Of a DNA stretch of 23,405 bases, positions 9,319 to 16,752 are shown in pieces. The DNA is taken from the NCBI GenBank assembly GCA_038257015.1, contig JBBSJS010000011.1:1-23405 (forward strand), written 5' to 3'. Position numbers and translations under genes: made by a program. The first letter of the stretch is position 1. The number at the start of each line of letters is the position of its first letter. Below the pieces are notes generated by a model. It saw nothing but the letters and a program-made list of their open reading frames with translations, did no database searches and was not told the origin of the DNA. Origin of the DNA: UBA920 sp038257015 (GTDB taxonomy: Bacteria > Patescibacteriota > Doudnabacteria > UBA920).

Positions 9319-9333
9319 ATGACATGTTTCCTG

Positions 9334-9342
9334 TGATATAAT
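9334..9342 (+). promoter_or_regulatory. Extended -10 promoter directly before prgI
   Basis: TGATATAAT (9334-9342) is a perfect TATAAT with a TG extension. It ends only nine bases before the prgI ATG, so a transcript starting about seven bases downstream would be nearly leaderless. No convincing -35 is seen. It would add an internal transcript for PrgI and VirB4. Confidence 0.55.
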
Positions 9343-9351
9343 AACAATACT

Positions 9352-9813
9352 ATGCAATTTTCCGTACCACAATTTACCGATGTAGAAGATAGAATTTTCG
9401 CGGGCTTAACTTTTAAGCAATTCGGAATAGTTTTCGCAGCTGCGATTGTTGTTTTTCTCGTGTACACAATTACAAAGAACATTCCGATAACAATTTTTGC
9501 AGGGATTTTGTTAGGTCTCCCGTCATTAGCTCTAACTTTTGGTAAGCTGAACGGACGACCACTTTATGAAAGCACCTTCACCTTTATTCAGTTTTTATTT
9601 GGCCCAAAACTTTATATATTTCATAAACAAGCGATTGATATGGATAGTCAGAGTTCACAGCAGACCGTTGTGACTAACGAGCAACAACCAGATTATAAAC
9701 TTAATGCTAATGTGAAGTTAAAAGAGCTAAATTATTTATTGCAACAACAAGCTTCGGAAGAAAATGTTCTCCTTGAACGAATTCGAGACAATAAACTCCA
9801 ACAGTCCAAATAA
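9352..9813 (+). CDS. prgI: PrgI family protein (VirB3-like, 153 aa)
   Basis: The N-terminus M-x-F-x-V-P-Q-F-x-D-V-E-D-x-I, then L-T-F-K-Q-F, is the typical opening of PrgI-family proteins, the VirB3 counterpart of monoderm and CPR type IV systems. Two membrane helices follow at about 24-42 and 46-64 with a very short turn. The segment to about residue 92 (GKLNGRPLYE, FGPKLYIFHK) completes the family domain. A C-terminal extension of about 60 residues is Gln-rich and ends in a charged, probably coiled-coil helix. VirB3-type proteins sit in the inner membrane and dock the VirB4 ATPase, which agrees with the VirB4 genes right behind it (7 nt gap). The family call is confident; the exact interaction is inferred from the family. 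Confidence 0.92.
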   Translation: MQFSVPQFTDVEDRIFAGLTFKQFGIVFAAAIVVFLVYTITKNIPITIFAGILLGLPSLALTFGKLNGRPLYESTFTFIQFLFGPKLYIFHKQAIDMDSQSSQQTVVTNEQQPDYKLNANVKLKELNYLLQQQASEENVLLERIRDNKLQQSK

Positions 9814-9819
9814 CATTCT

Positions 9820-10515
9820 ATGTCAGAAAAACAAACAACAAAACCAAAGATCGGTAGCCCAACCCAAAGGTTTTTAAAATTCGACGAAATTCGTGATGAT
9901 ATGATTATCATGCAGGACGGAACTTTGCGTGCTGTGGTAACTGTATCTAGTACTAACTTCGATTTGAAGAACCAAGAAGAACAGGATGCATTGATTTACA
10001 ACTACCAAAGATTTATCAACTCGCTAGATTTCTCTATTCAAATCTTGATGCAAAGCCGTAAAATGGATATTGGCGAGTATTTAGAAAAACTAAAACAGAT
10101 CATGGATCGCCAGACCAATGAGTTATTGCGAATGCAAACTGCCGAGTACATGGAGTTCGTGGGACGTTTAGTAGAGAGCGCCAATATTATGAATAAGAAT
10201 TTTTATGTGATTGTCCCATACAATGAAAGTATTAATCCATCTACTGGTGGCGGTGTGATTGGAAAGATTTTTGGCAACAACAAAGTAAAAGCAGTAGCTG
10301 GTAGGGAAGAGAGCTTGAGAAAGTACAGAAAGACATTGGACGAGAGAGTTAGCACAGTAGTTAATAACCTTTCTAGCGTGGGTCTTCGAACTGTTAGACT
10401 AAGCACCGAACAACTAATTGAACTGCTCTATAATTCATATAATTTCTCGGCTGGACCATCGATTGATGCAAGTCAGTTAGAACAGATTAATTTGGTAGAT
10501 AAGGGAGGTAACTAA
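9820..10515 (+). CDS. Separate N-terminal half of a VirB4/TraC-type ATPase (231 aa)
   Basis: The protein matches the N-terminal, non-catalytic domain of VirB4/TraC proteins. It opens with R-F-L-K-F-D-E-I-R-D-D-M-I and an L-R-A-V-V-x-V-S-x-x-N-F strand, then E-E-Q-D-A-L-I-Y-N-Y-Q-R-F and F-S-I-Q-I-L-M-Q-S-R. A helical middle (about 85-130) and an F-Y-V-I-V-P-Y strand (about 128-135) follow. There is no Walker motif. Its stop is one base before the ATG of the ATPase gene, and the two together (845 aa) equal a normal full-length VirB4. It is best seen as a VirB4 whose two halves are made as separate chains at matched levels. The N-terminal domain of VirB4 contacts the membrane platform, so this chain probably tethers the ATPase to PrgI/VirB6 (inference). 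Confidence 0.85.
   Translation: MSEKQTTKPKIGSPTQRFLKFDEIRDDMIIMQDGTLRAVVTVSSTNFDLKNQEEQDALIYNYQRFINSLDFSIQILMQSRKMDIGEYLEKLKQIMDRQTNELLRMQTAEYMEFVGRLVESANIMNKNFYVIVPYNESINPSTGGGVIGKIFGNNKVKAVAGREESLRKYRKTLDERVSTVVNNLSSVGLRTVRLSTEQLIELLYNSYNFSAGPSIDASQLEQINLVDKGGN
10502..10509 (+). promoter_or_regulatory. Strong Shine-Dalgarno for the VirB4 ATPase
   Basis: AGGGAGGT lies inside the end of the upstream gene, seven bases before the ATG at 10517. It fixes the start and shows that the split between the two VirB4 chains is a true reinitiation point, not a sequencing frameshift. Confidence 0.8.
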
Positions 10516-10516
10516 A

Positions 10517-12361
10517 ATGAGTTTATTATCGTTTAAACAATCCGATTTAGATAAGAAGAAAGCTGAGCTCAATCAACTCAAAAGTCAGATTTCTGCTGAT
10601 AAAAGATTGGTGGAAATTGAACAAGAATATCGTGAGGGCTTAACAACCTTAAAAGATATTATCGCTCCATCAGCGTTAGAGTTTACTAATTCCCACTTCA
10701 CTTTAAATGGAAAGTACGCGCGTACCTTCTTTGCTTTAGCGTATCCGCGTTTCTTGTCTTCCAACTGGCTGTCTTTCATTATCAACTCTGAAAGCGCTTT
10801 GGATGTTTCGATGTTCATTTATCCGATTGATTCGGCAGTCATAATGAAAAAGCTCAAAGGGAAAGTAGGAGAGATTGGATCTCAGATGACAATGAATCAA
10901 GAAAAAGGGTTGGCTCGTGATCCTATGTTGGAAACAGCGTATCAGGATGTTGAGAGTCTCCGTGACTCACTTCAGCAAGGCACCGAGCGTTACTTCCGTT
11001 TCGCTTTGTACTTTACAATCTACACAGAATCATTGGAAGAGTTAGATAAAAATTCAAAAATTCTAGAAAGTTCTCTTGGAGCAAAATTGGTTGTAACTAA
11101 ACGCGCGTTGCTTGCCACTGAACAAGGATTTAACTCAACTCTACCTTTGGGAATCGACGAGCTAAATATCGCCAACAATTTAAACACTGGACCTCTATCC
11201 AGCACTTTTCCTTTTGTATCTTCTGATTTAACAGGCAATGATGGTATTCTTTACGGAATTAATCGTCACAACAATAGTTTGATTCTTTTTGACCGTTTCC
11301 AAATGGAAAATGCCAACTTCATTGTCTTTGCCAAATCTGGTGCAGGAAAATCTTATGCCATCAAATTAGAAATTTTGAGATCATTGATGGTTGGTATTGA
11401 AGTAATTGTTATTGACCCTGAAAATGAATACCAACACTTGGCTCAAGCTGTTGGCGGAACATATTTAAACATTTCACTAAACTCTGATTTCCGTATCAAT
11501 CCTTTTGATTTACCAGTTGGCTTAGAAGGTGAAGACCAACAAGATGTACTAAGAAGCGCCGTAATCGGTTTGATGGGACTGATGGGATTAATTCTGGGCA
11601 AACTCGACCCAACCGAAGAAGCTTATATGGACCGCGCGCTTTGGCAAACTTACGCCAAAAAAGATATTACTGCCGACTCGGACTTGCGACTTGCTGAAAT
11701 GCCAGTGATGTCCGATTTAATCGAAGTATTAAACGGCATGGTTGGTGCTGAAAGCTTGGCTCAGCGTTTAGGTAAGTTCACAGACGGAACTTTTGCTGGC
11801 CTGCTTAACCAACCGACCAACGTTGTGTTGCAAAACCAACTGTTAATTTTCTCTATTCGTGATTTGGAAGAACAACTGCGTCCGATTGCGATGTATATTA
11901 TTCTAAGTCATATTTGGAATATAGTCCGTAGTGAATTAAAGAAACGAGTTTTGGTTTTGGATGAAGCCTGGATAATGATGCAACATGAAGATTCTGCCCG
12001 ATTCGTTTTTGGAATCGCAAAACGATGCCGTAAGTATTACTTAGGTCTAACTACAATCACACAAGATGTGGCTGACTTCATGGCAAGCCCTTATGGCAAA
12101 CCAATTGTAACCAACTCTTCCATCCAGTTACTCCTAAAACAAAGTCCTGCAGCTATTGATGTGGTGGCAGAAACTTTTTTCCTCACAGAAGGGGAGAAAT
12201 ATTTACTACTAGAAAGTGATGTCGGTGAAGGAATTTTCTTTGCAGGTCTAAAGCATGCTGCCATTAAGATTTATGCATCTTATGTTGAAGATCAAATCAT
12301 CACTACCGATCCAAGACAACTTCTTGAAATCGAAGATAGCAAGGCAAACTTAAAAGAGTAA
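10517..12361 (+). CDS. virB4: VirB4-type secretion ATPase, catalytic chain (614 aa)
   Basis: This is the hexameric cytoplasmic ATPase that powers type IV secretion. A charged coiled-coil start (1-40) and the rest of the VirB4 linker region precede the ATPase core. Walker A is AKSGAGKS with Lys278 and Ser279; the first position is Ala where the textbook motif has Gly. The V-I-V-I-D-P-E-N-E-Y strand and the I-N-P-F-D-L motif typical of VirB4 follow. Walker B is VLVLDEAW with Asp482 and Glu483. After that come the T-T-I-T-Q-D sensor-like motif and the S-S-I-Q-L-L-L-K-Q segment. All catalytic residues are present, so it should be active. It starts two bases after the stop of the separate N-terminal chain, and one base separates it from the next gene. 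The family is certain; the transported substrate is not known. Confidence 0.96.
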   Translation: MSLLSFKQSDLDKKKAELNQLKSQISADKRLVEIEQEYREGLTTLKDIIAPSALEFTNSHFTLNGKYARTFFALAYPRFLSSNWLSFIINSESALDVSMFIYPIDSAVIMKKLKGKVGEIGSQMTMNQEKGLARDPMLETAYQDVESLRDSLQQGTERYFRFALYFTIYTESLEELDKNSKILESSLGAKLVVTKRALLATEQGFNSTLPLGIDELNIANNLNTGPLSSTFPFVSSDLTGNDGILYGINRHNNSLILFDRFQMENANFIVFAKSGAGKSYAIKLEILRSLMVGIEVIVIDPENEYQHLAQAVGGTYLNISLNSDFRINPFDLPVGLEGEDQQDVLRSAVIGLMGLMGLILGKLDPTEEAYMDRALWQTYAKKDITADSDLRLAEMPVMSDLIEVLNGMVGAESLAQRLGKFTDGTFAGLLNQPTNVVLQNQLLIFSIRDLEEQLRPIAMYIILSHIWNIVRSELKKRVLVLDEAWIMMQHEDSARFVFGIAKRCRKYYLGLTTITQDVADFMASPYGKPIVTNSSIQLLLKQSPAAIDVVAETFFLTEGEKYLLLESDVGEGIFFAGLKHAAIKIYASYVEDQIITTDPRQLLEIEDSKANLKE

Positions 12362-12362
12362 T

Positions 12363-13670
12363 ATGCGACCCCAAAACTTTTTCAACCCAAGGTTGGATGC
12401 GGCGGGGCCTCCTTCGAGTGGAGGCTCTTTTGGTAGTGGGAACAAGCCCTCCAACGGTGCGGGGAAGTCAAATTATAGACCAGGTGACAATTTAAGAAAT
12501 AGTTATAACGCTCCAAATCGCCCACAAGGCTATTCTAAGAGTAGCCCTGATGATTACCGTTCAAGTAACGAGGGTAGTGATCGCACAGACTTAAATGATG
12601 AAGAAGGGTATCAGTCACAAAGTGAAGGTCAACGAAATCCTGAATTTGAACAGCAGCAAGAAAATCAAAAATCTCAACAAAGTGATTCAGCTGATAAAAA
12701 TTCGAACACTCAAGATTATATCAACCAATACAATCCTTTAAAGAAATTAAAACAGCAAAAGGACGACCTTACTGCTGGTTTTAAGGATATGGGACGAAAT
12801 ATTGACAAAGGTATTGCTCGCGCAACAACAACTCCTGGTAACCCGTTAGGCGACGCTGGTGGTATGGTTGGTAAGGCTTTTCAGGGAGTAAAAAATTTAA
12901 AAGCTGATCCAGAAGCCATGAAAGAAGAAGCGCGAGAAAGAGTGAGGCAATTTGCCAAAGACAAAGGTAAAGAGTTTGCTAAAAATAAGCTAAAAGGGGC
13001 AGGAAAAGATGCAGCTAAAAGCGCGGTTAAAGGTGCTGCGAAAGAAGGTGTAAAAGATGCTGCCAAGTCAGCCGCTAAGAAAGTTGGCAAAGAGGCAATT
13101 AAACAGGGCGGGAAAGTGGCTGCTGCTGGTGCGCTGGCTACTGCTGAAACAGCCGCAGCTTTCACTGGTGTAGGAATTTTAGTAGATATTTTAGTAGATA
13201 TCGCATTGTACTTAGGTTTCAATGATGCTTTTGATGGTACTATAGCAATTTCTAAAGGTCATATTCGCGAAGGTAGATTCCTTTACATCAGAGCCGCCAT
13301 GAAGGTTTTAATGGGAATCATCTTGATTATTGCCGTATGCATGTCTTGGATTCCTATCATTGGATTTATCCTGGTTAATTATTTACTGATTTATTATATC
13401 GCTGGAAAAATCTTTAAGAAGATGGCTTATTTACAGGGTATTACCGACCTGGAATTTGCGATAATTTTTGTTCTCTGGGTAATTTCCTTTGTTATGACTG
13501 GAGGATTTATCTATTCAATTCTGTACTGGATTTGTATTGAATCTGGAAAAAGCACGGTTGGCTGGCTAGCTATCACAGCTATAAAAGTTTATTCTTGGTT
13601 TACTGATAACGCAGTTAATGAAATTTGTAAGCACGTAGGTCAGATTGCCAATGGAACAACAGGCCAATAG
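12363..13670 (+). CDS. Lys/Ala-repeat multi-pass membrane protein of the secretion operon (435 aa)
   Basis: ATG is one base after the VirB4 stop, so it is the last gene of the operon. Residues 1-125 are Asn/Gln/Ser/Pro-rich and probably disordered. Residues 181-250 form a long amphipathic stretch of near-repeats of the type KDAAKSAxKxxxKE, similar in style to LEA or apolipoprotein helices. A hydrophobic region at 251-286 and membrane segments at about 312-330, 331-348 and 364-390 follow, with a last amphipathic part to the end. No family is recognised. The Lys/Ala stretch followed by membrane helices loosely resembles the region after the VirB6-like channel helices, so it could be a platform subunit working beside VirB6 (inference). 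The first 60 nt of the coding region can fold into two hairpins. Confidence 0.82.
   Translation: MRPQNFFNPRLDAAGPPSSGGSFGSGNKPSNGAGKSNYRPGDNLRNSYNAPNRPQGYSKSSPDDYRSSNEGSDRTDLNDEEGYQSQSEGQRNPEFEQQQENQKSQQSDSADKNSNTQDYINQYNPLKKLKQQKDDLTAGFKDMGRNIDKGIARATTTPGNPLGDAGGMVGKAFQGVKNLKADPEAMKEEARERVRQFAKDKGKEFAKNKLKGAGKDAAKSAVKGAAKEGVKDAAKSAAKKVGKEAIKQGGKVAAAGALATAETAAAFTGVGILVDILVDIALYLGFNDAFDGTIAISKGHIREGRFLYIRAAMKVLMGIILIIAVCMSWIPIIGFILVNYLLIYYIAGKIFKKMAYLQGITDLEFAIIFVLWVISFVMTGGFIYSILYWICIESGKSTVGWLAITAIKVYSWFTDNAVNEICKHVGQIANGTTGQ
12383..12425 (+). other. Two tandem hairpins at the start of the coding region
   Basis: CAACC-CAA-GGTTG (12383-12395) is followed by GCCTCC-TTCGAGT-GGAGGC (12407-12425), with TCTTTT just after. 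GC-rich hairpins this early in an AT-rich gene may slow ribosomes or polymerase. The GGAGG in the second stem is SD-like. Confidence 0.45.
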
Positions 13671-13671
13671 T

Positions 13672-13722
13672 TTGAAGTCTAATAGGAAATATGGTATAAT
13701 GATTCAAATAAGAGTTTTAGGA
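13672..13722 (+). promoter_or_regulatory. Promoter of the beta-propeller gene, twin of the VirB6 promoter
   Basis: TTGAAG (13672-13677), 17-bp spacer and TATAAT (13695-13700) with a TGG extension form a good sigma-70-type promoter. AATATGGTATAAT, AAATAAG and TTTTAGGA occur in the same order at 2801-2830 before the VirB6-like gene. Confidence 0.85.
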
Positions 13723-13728
13723 AACAAA

Positions 13729-13767
13729 ATGAAAATCCGCGTTTCTAAAGGAGAAATCTGTGAATAA
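13729..13767 (+). CDS. Possible 12-aa leader ORF coupled to the propeller gene
   Basis: ATG at 13729 sits six bases after AGGA (13719-13722) and encodes MKIRVSKGEICE, ending with TAA at 13765-13767. It overlaps the GTG start at 13760 by eight bases and contains that gene's own AAAGGAG. A ribosome translating it would deliver itself to the GTG. It is tiny, so it could be chance; its good spacing and overlap argue for a leader peptide. Confidence 0.4.
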   Translation: MKIRVSKGEICE

Positions 13768-14884
13768 AAAAGCTATTGCCATTCTTGGTGTGATTTTTGT
13801 TTTAATTGTTGCCACTTTAGGATTTATTATATATCAACGAAGTGCTGATAATTCAGAGCCGGAAACTCCAACAGTTGTAGAAACCCCACCAATAGTAGAA
13901 ACGCCAATCGAAACCCCACCAATTATTGAAGAACCGGAAACTCCAACAACAAGAGCGGTGCGCTTAACAGATGAGTCAGTAGTTTCTCCAAATTTGCTCT
14001 ATCGTGGTGATGGGTTGTCTTACTTCAATAATCTGGGACAATTGTTCCAAACAAACTTTTCTATTTCTGGCGACACGGTGTTGCTCAGTAATAAACGCGA
14101 GCTTTCTATACCTCAAAAACCAAATATCTCTAAAATTTTATGGCCTCAAGCTGGTGTAAGCTATATTGCAGAATTCCAAAGCGGCGGTAAAAAGAGTTGG
14201 AGTTTTTACGACAGCGCGAAAGCCGATTATGTTGACTTACCACCACAAGTCTTTAGTTTAGACTGGCTTCCTAGTGGTGACAGAATTATGTTTATTTGGG
14301 TAGACGAACAGAATAAAGCCACTCTAAATGTTTCCAACCCGGATTCTACTAACTATCAGACTATCGCAGAAATGTACGAACCTGATAATGTTATCAAAGT
14401 TTCTCCAGATGGACAGTCTGTATTGTTCCACAGAACCCAAGGTCCAGATCAAAACCTAAATCCGATTATTTATGTTTCGGCTGATGGTCAAAATTTCCGT
14501 ACCATAATTCGTGACGGTTATAACCAAGGAGTAATGTGGAGTGCTGACAGCCAGAAATTTGTATTCTTGCGACGCAATCCGTCCACAGGACTTTTCGGGG
14601 TTTGGTATTCTGAACTTACTAACTCTGTTATCAAAAGCCTGGGTGTTGAATCCACAGAAGATAAAATTTTATGGAGCCGAGATAATCAAACAGTTTACGT
14701 TGCTGGAAAATCTAGCCAAGGTAGCGGAGAAGTATTATATAAAATCAATACCCAAACTTTAGAGAAAACCGAGCTAGATCCAGGAACGATGGTTGATTTC
14801 CAGAGTTTATTTATGAATACTTCAGAATCAGTTATATTCTTCCGCAACGGCACCGACCAAGCTCTATATTACATGATGCTTTAA
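13760..14884 (+). CDS. Membrane-anchored TolB/WD40-like beta-propeller protein (374 aa)
   Basis: The GTG start is chosen because AAAGGAG lies seven bases upstream. The N-terminus is Lys-rich with one membrane helix at about 5-26. A Pro/Glu/Thr linker (about 30-72) is built of near-repeats of E-T-P-P-I-V. The remainder is beta-rich with several PD40-like blades marked by S-P-D-G-Q-S-V-L-F, S-A-D-S-Q-K-F-V-F, S-R-D-N-Q-T-V-Y and D-W-L-P-S-G-D-R-I-M-F. The propeller should face outside, held away from the membrane by the Pro-rich stalk. It has its own promoter, matched to that of the VirB6 operon, and ends at a clear terminator. Such proteins often bind partner proteins; here it may be an accessory of the secretion machine (inference from promoter and position). 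Confidence 0.87.
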   Translation: MNKKAIAILGVIFVLIVATLGFIIYQRSADNSEPETPTVVETPPIVETPIETPPIIEEPETPTTRAVRLTDESVVSPNLLYRGDGLSYFNNLGQLFQTNFSISGDTVLLSNKRELSIPQKPNISKILWPQAGVSYIAEFQSGGKKSWSFYDSAKADYVDLPPQVFSLDWLPSGDRIMFIWVDEQNKATLNVSNPDSTNYQTIAEMYEPDNVIKVSPDGQSVLFHRTQGPDQNLNPIIYVSADGQNFRTIIRDGYNQGVMWSADSQKFVFLRRNPSTGLFGVWYSELTNSVIKSLGVESTEDKILWSRDNQTVYVAGKSSQGSGEVLYKINTQTLEKTELDPGTMVDFQSLFMNTSESVIFFRNGTDQALYYMML

Positions 14885-14896
14885 AGAGTAAAAATT

Positions 14897-14922
14897 AACA
14901 GCCCGAAAAGGCTGTTTTTTTA
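14897..14922 (+). terminator. Rho-independent terminator after the propeller gene
   Basis: AACAGCC-CGAAAA-GGCTGTT is followed by a T run, 12 nt after the stop. It separates the secretion block from radA. Confidence 0.92.
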
Positions 14923-14942
14923 TTTTTTCTTGGGCTTAATTG

Positions 14943-14951
14943 TGATATTCT
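14943..14951 (+). promoter_or_regulatory. Extended -10 promoter directly before radA
   Basis: TGATATTCT (14943-14951) ends seven bases before the radA ATG. The expected start would fall at or next to the ATG, so the radA mRNA may be leaderless. The AAAGGA between them is too close to the ATG to be a normal Shine-Dalgarno. Confidence 0.5.
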
Positions 14952-14958
14952 AAAGGAT

Positions 14959-16311
14959 ATGGCAATAGTAAAAAAACAATACATCTGCGAAAATTGTGGT
15001 AATAAAACCAGTCGCTGGCAAGGGAAGTGTGACTCATGTGGCGAGTGGAATACTTTAAAAGAATCATCTCCGATGTTTTCGGACTCGGCTTCTATGTCTT
15101 CACTTTCCAGTGCACAACCTGGTAAAATTCAACGCCTCTCAGAGGTCAAAAATACCCTTAAAAGCCGCTTTAGGACTGGAATGGGAGAGTTAGACCTTGT
15201 ACTGGGCGGTGGCTTAGTAGAAGGCAGTTTGGTACTTTTGGGTGGTGACCCAGGAATAGGAAAGTCTACGTTAGCTTTGCAGTTAGCAAATCATTTAACA
15301 GACGCAGGTAAATCTATACTTTATGTTTCTGGAGAAGAATCTGCTCAACAGATTAAGCTTCGAAACCAACGCGTAGCTGAGGCTGAAGACATACTTGTTT
15401 TAACTGAAACAAATTTAGAAACTATTATTGCGACAATTTTATCGGGTAGTTTTGATGTGGTAATTTTGGATTCAATTCAAACTTTGAACTCTAACAATGT
15501 TAACGGGGTCGTCGGTGGAGTTTCACAGCTTTCCTACGCTACAAATGTTTTAATGAGAATGGCTAAACAAGCCGGAGTAGCGGTTATCCTAATCGGTCAC
15601 GTAACCAAAGAAGGTATGCTGGCTGGACCGAAAACCATAGAACATATGGTGGATGTTGTTTTGTATCTTGAAGGTGAGCGATTTGGTAGTTTACGGATGT
15701 TGCGAAGTAGTAAAAATCGTTTTGGTAGTGTGGGTGAAGTCGGAGTTTTTGAAATGCGAGATTCAGGATTGGTTGAAGTGCCAAATCCTTCAGCTTTGTT
15801 TTTAGAACATCGCCAGCAACCAACAGTGGGTAGTAGCACCACTGCAATTCTTGAAGGAAACAAAGTTTTAATGTTGGAAGTTCAAGCCTTAGTAAACAGC
15901 TCTAGTTTTGGTTATCCAAAACGCACCACTTCAGGATTTGATGTAAACAGACTGCAATTGATAATAGCAATCTTACAAAAGAACCTTAAAGTAAACTTGA
16001 GTAATCAAGATGTTTATGTAAATGTGGCTGGTGGTTTTAAAATTGAAGAACGCGCAGCTGATTTACCAGTAGCTTTGGCAATTCTCTCTTCTTACTATGG
16101 TAAAGCAATGCCAAATAATTTAGTTGCTTGTGGGGAAATCGGATTGTTGGGAGAAGTGCGTGGAGTAACTCAGATTGATAAACGAGTCAAAGAATCTGAG
16201 AAGCTTGGTTTTGAAGAGTTTTATACCGCCATGAAATCATCAGTCAAATCTTCAAAAATATCTGTGCGACAGATTAAGTCTATAAAAGATTTAGAAAATA
16301 ACTTTAAATAA
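14959..16311 (+). CDS. radA: DNA repair protein RadA (450 aa)
   Basis: RadA is a RecA-like, DnaB-like branch-migration ATPase used in homologous recombination, repair and natural transformation. The N-terminal zinc finger is Cys10-x2-Cys13 and Cys24-x2-Cys27, with C-D-S-C-G-E-W. The ATPase core has Walker A GGDPGIGKST (95-104, Lys102), Walker B VVILD (167-171) and G-H-V-T-K-E-G (213-219). The RadA signature K-N-R-F-G is at 252-256. The Lon-protease-like C-terminal domain runs from about 275 to 450 and includes F-D-x-N-R-L-Q-L-I-I-A-I-L and the G-E-I-G-L-L-G-E-V-R-G-V segment. The length is normal for the family and all key residues are present. It is a separate unit between two terminators and is convergent with the small minus-strand gene that follows. 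Confidence 0.98.
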   Translation: MAIVKKQYICENCGNKTSRWQGKCDSCGEWNTLKESSPMFSDSASMSSLSSAQPGKIQRLSEVKNTLKSRFRTGMGELDLVLGGGLVEGSLVLLGGDPGIGKSTLALQLANHLTDAGKSILYVSGEESAQQIKLRNQRVAEAEDILVLTETNLETIIATILSGSFDVVILDSIQTLNSNNVNGVVGGVSQLSYATNVLMRMAKQAGVAVILIGHVTKEGMLAGPKTIEHMVDVVLYLEGERFGSLRMLRSSKNRFGSVGEVGVFEMRDSGLVEVPNPSALFLEHRQQPTVGSSTTAILEGNKVLMLEVQALVNSSSFGYPKRTTSGFDVNRLQLIIAILQKNLKVNLSNQDVYVNVAGGFKIEERAADLPVALAILSSYYGKAMPNNLVACGEIGLLGEVRGVTQIDKRVKESEKLGFEEFYTAMKSSVKSSKISVRQIKSIKDLENNFK

Positions 16312-16314
16312 AAA

Positions 16315-16340
16315 CTGCCTTTCTTTTGATTGAAAGGCAG
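16315..16340 (-). terminator. Terminator for the 85-aa gene, also facing radA
   Basis: CTGCCTTTC pairs perfectly with GAAAGGCAG over an 8-nt loop. On the minus strand the stem is followed by TTTTTATTT, an ideal terminator for the 85-aa gene. On the plus strand it lies three bases after the radA stop but lacks a strong T run. Confidence 0.85.
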
Positions 16341-16349
16341 AGTTGTTAG

Positions 16350-16375
16350 ATTTTAGAGTTATTAAACTCTAAAAT
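16350..16375. other. Perfect AT-rich inverted repeat between convergent genes
   Basis: ATTTTAGAGTT and AACTCTAAAAT form an 11-bp perfect stem with a 4-nt loop, 15 nt before the end of the 85-aa gene. It probably reinforces termination of radA. Confidence 0.55.
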
Positions 16376-16390
16376 GATTTGCTTTGATAG

Positions 16391-16648
16391 TTATGTCTTG
16401 CTTCGCACATCATTTTTGAGGTGAACCGTTGGTTGGTTGTCAACAATTCCCAATACACGAGGCTTTGTGACAAGCCACTTGCCGTGGAAGAATGATCTTC
16501 CGCCACACAAGTAAAGGCATTTTTGCCCATCTTCGTCTACAGAAATTTGCTGTTTTTCTGTAAAGAGTCTGTGGTTTTCTTCTTCTTCAAGTGCAACAGC
16601 TGTCGCTAATCCAGTTCCGTCGTTGTCACCATTTCTACTATCGAACAT
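16391..16648 (-). CDS. Unknown 85-aa protein with very strong expression signals
   Basis: The gene is real by its signals: AGGAGG upstream of the ATG at 16648, a near-consensus promoter at 16712-16740, a hairpin in the leader and its own terminator. The protein is hydrophilic and soluble with no signal peptide or membrane helix. A Gly/Asp/Asn-rich N-terminus (NGDNDGTG) and an acidic E-E-E-E-N-H segment (about 21-26) come first. A probable beta-rich core follows (I-S-V-D-E-D-G-Q-K-C-L-Y-L-C-G-G, about 35-50, with the only two cysteines), then a basic C-terminus. I do not recognise a family and give no function. The divergence between its ordinary-looking sequence and its strong control signals makes it noteworthy; an abundant small protein is expected. 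Confidence 0.8.
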   Translation of the reverse strand: MFDSRNGDNDGTGLATAVALEEEENHRLFTEKQQISVDEDGQKCLYLCGGRSFFHGKWLVTKPRVLGIVDNQPTVHLKNDVRSKT

Positions 16649-16677
16649 TTATTTCGTATCCTCCTGATTGTGGTTTA

Positions 16678-16705
16678 GCGTTCCTATAAAAGGCAATAAG
16701 AACGC
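16678..16705 (-). promoter_or_regulatory. Hairpin at the start of the 85-aa gene's leader
   Basis: On the minus strand GCGTTC pairs with GAACGC around a 16-nt loop, right at the expected transcript start and about 30 nt before the AGGAGG. It may stabilise the 5' end of the mRNA. Confidence 0.5.
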
Positions 16706-16711
16706 CCTTTC

Positions 16712-16740
16712 TTTATACCAGCATCAAACTATTTTGTCAA
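16712..16740 (-). promoter_or_regulatory. Near-consensus promoter of the 85-aa gene
   Basis: A perfect TTGACA -35 (16735-16740), a 17-bp spacer and TATAAA (16712-16717) with a TGG extension. It is the closest match to the sigma-70 consensus in the window. It lies just beyond the recG stop and gives a leader of about 57 nt. Confidence 0.9.
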
Positions 16741-16752
16741 TCAGAGTTGGCA

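Noticed and set aside
12881..13222. Minus-strand open frame rich in Ala/Ser/Pro opposite the Lys/Ala repeat region
   Set aside because: It is the expected antisense reading of a Lys/Ala-rich repeat and lacks start signals.
13860..13945. Short DNA repeats coding the Glu-Thr-Pro-Pro linker
   Set aside because: They are explained by the low-complexity stalk of the propeller protein.
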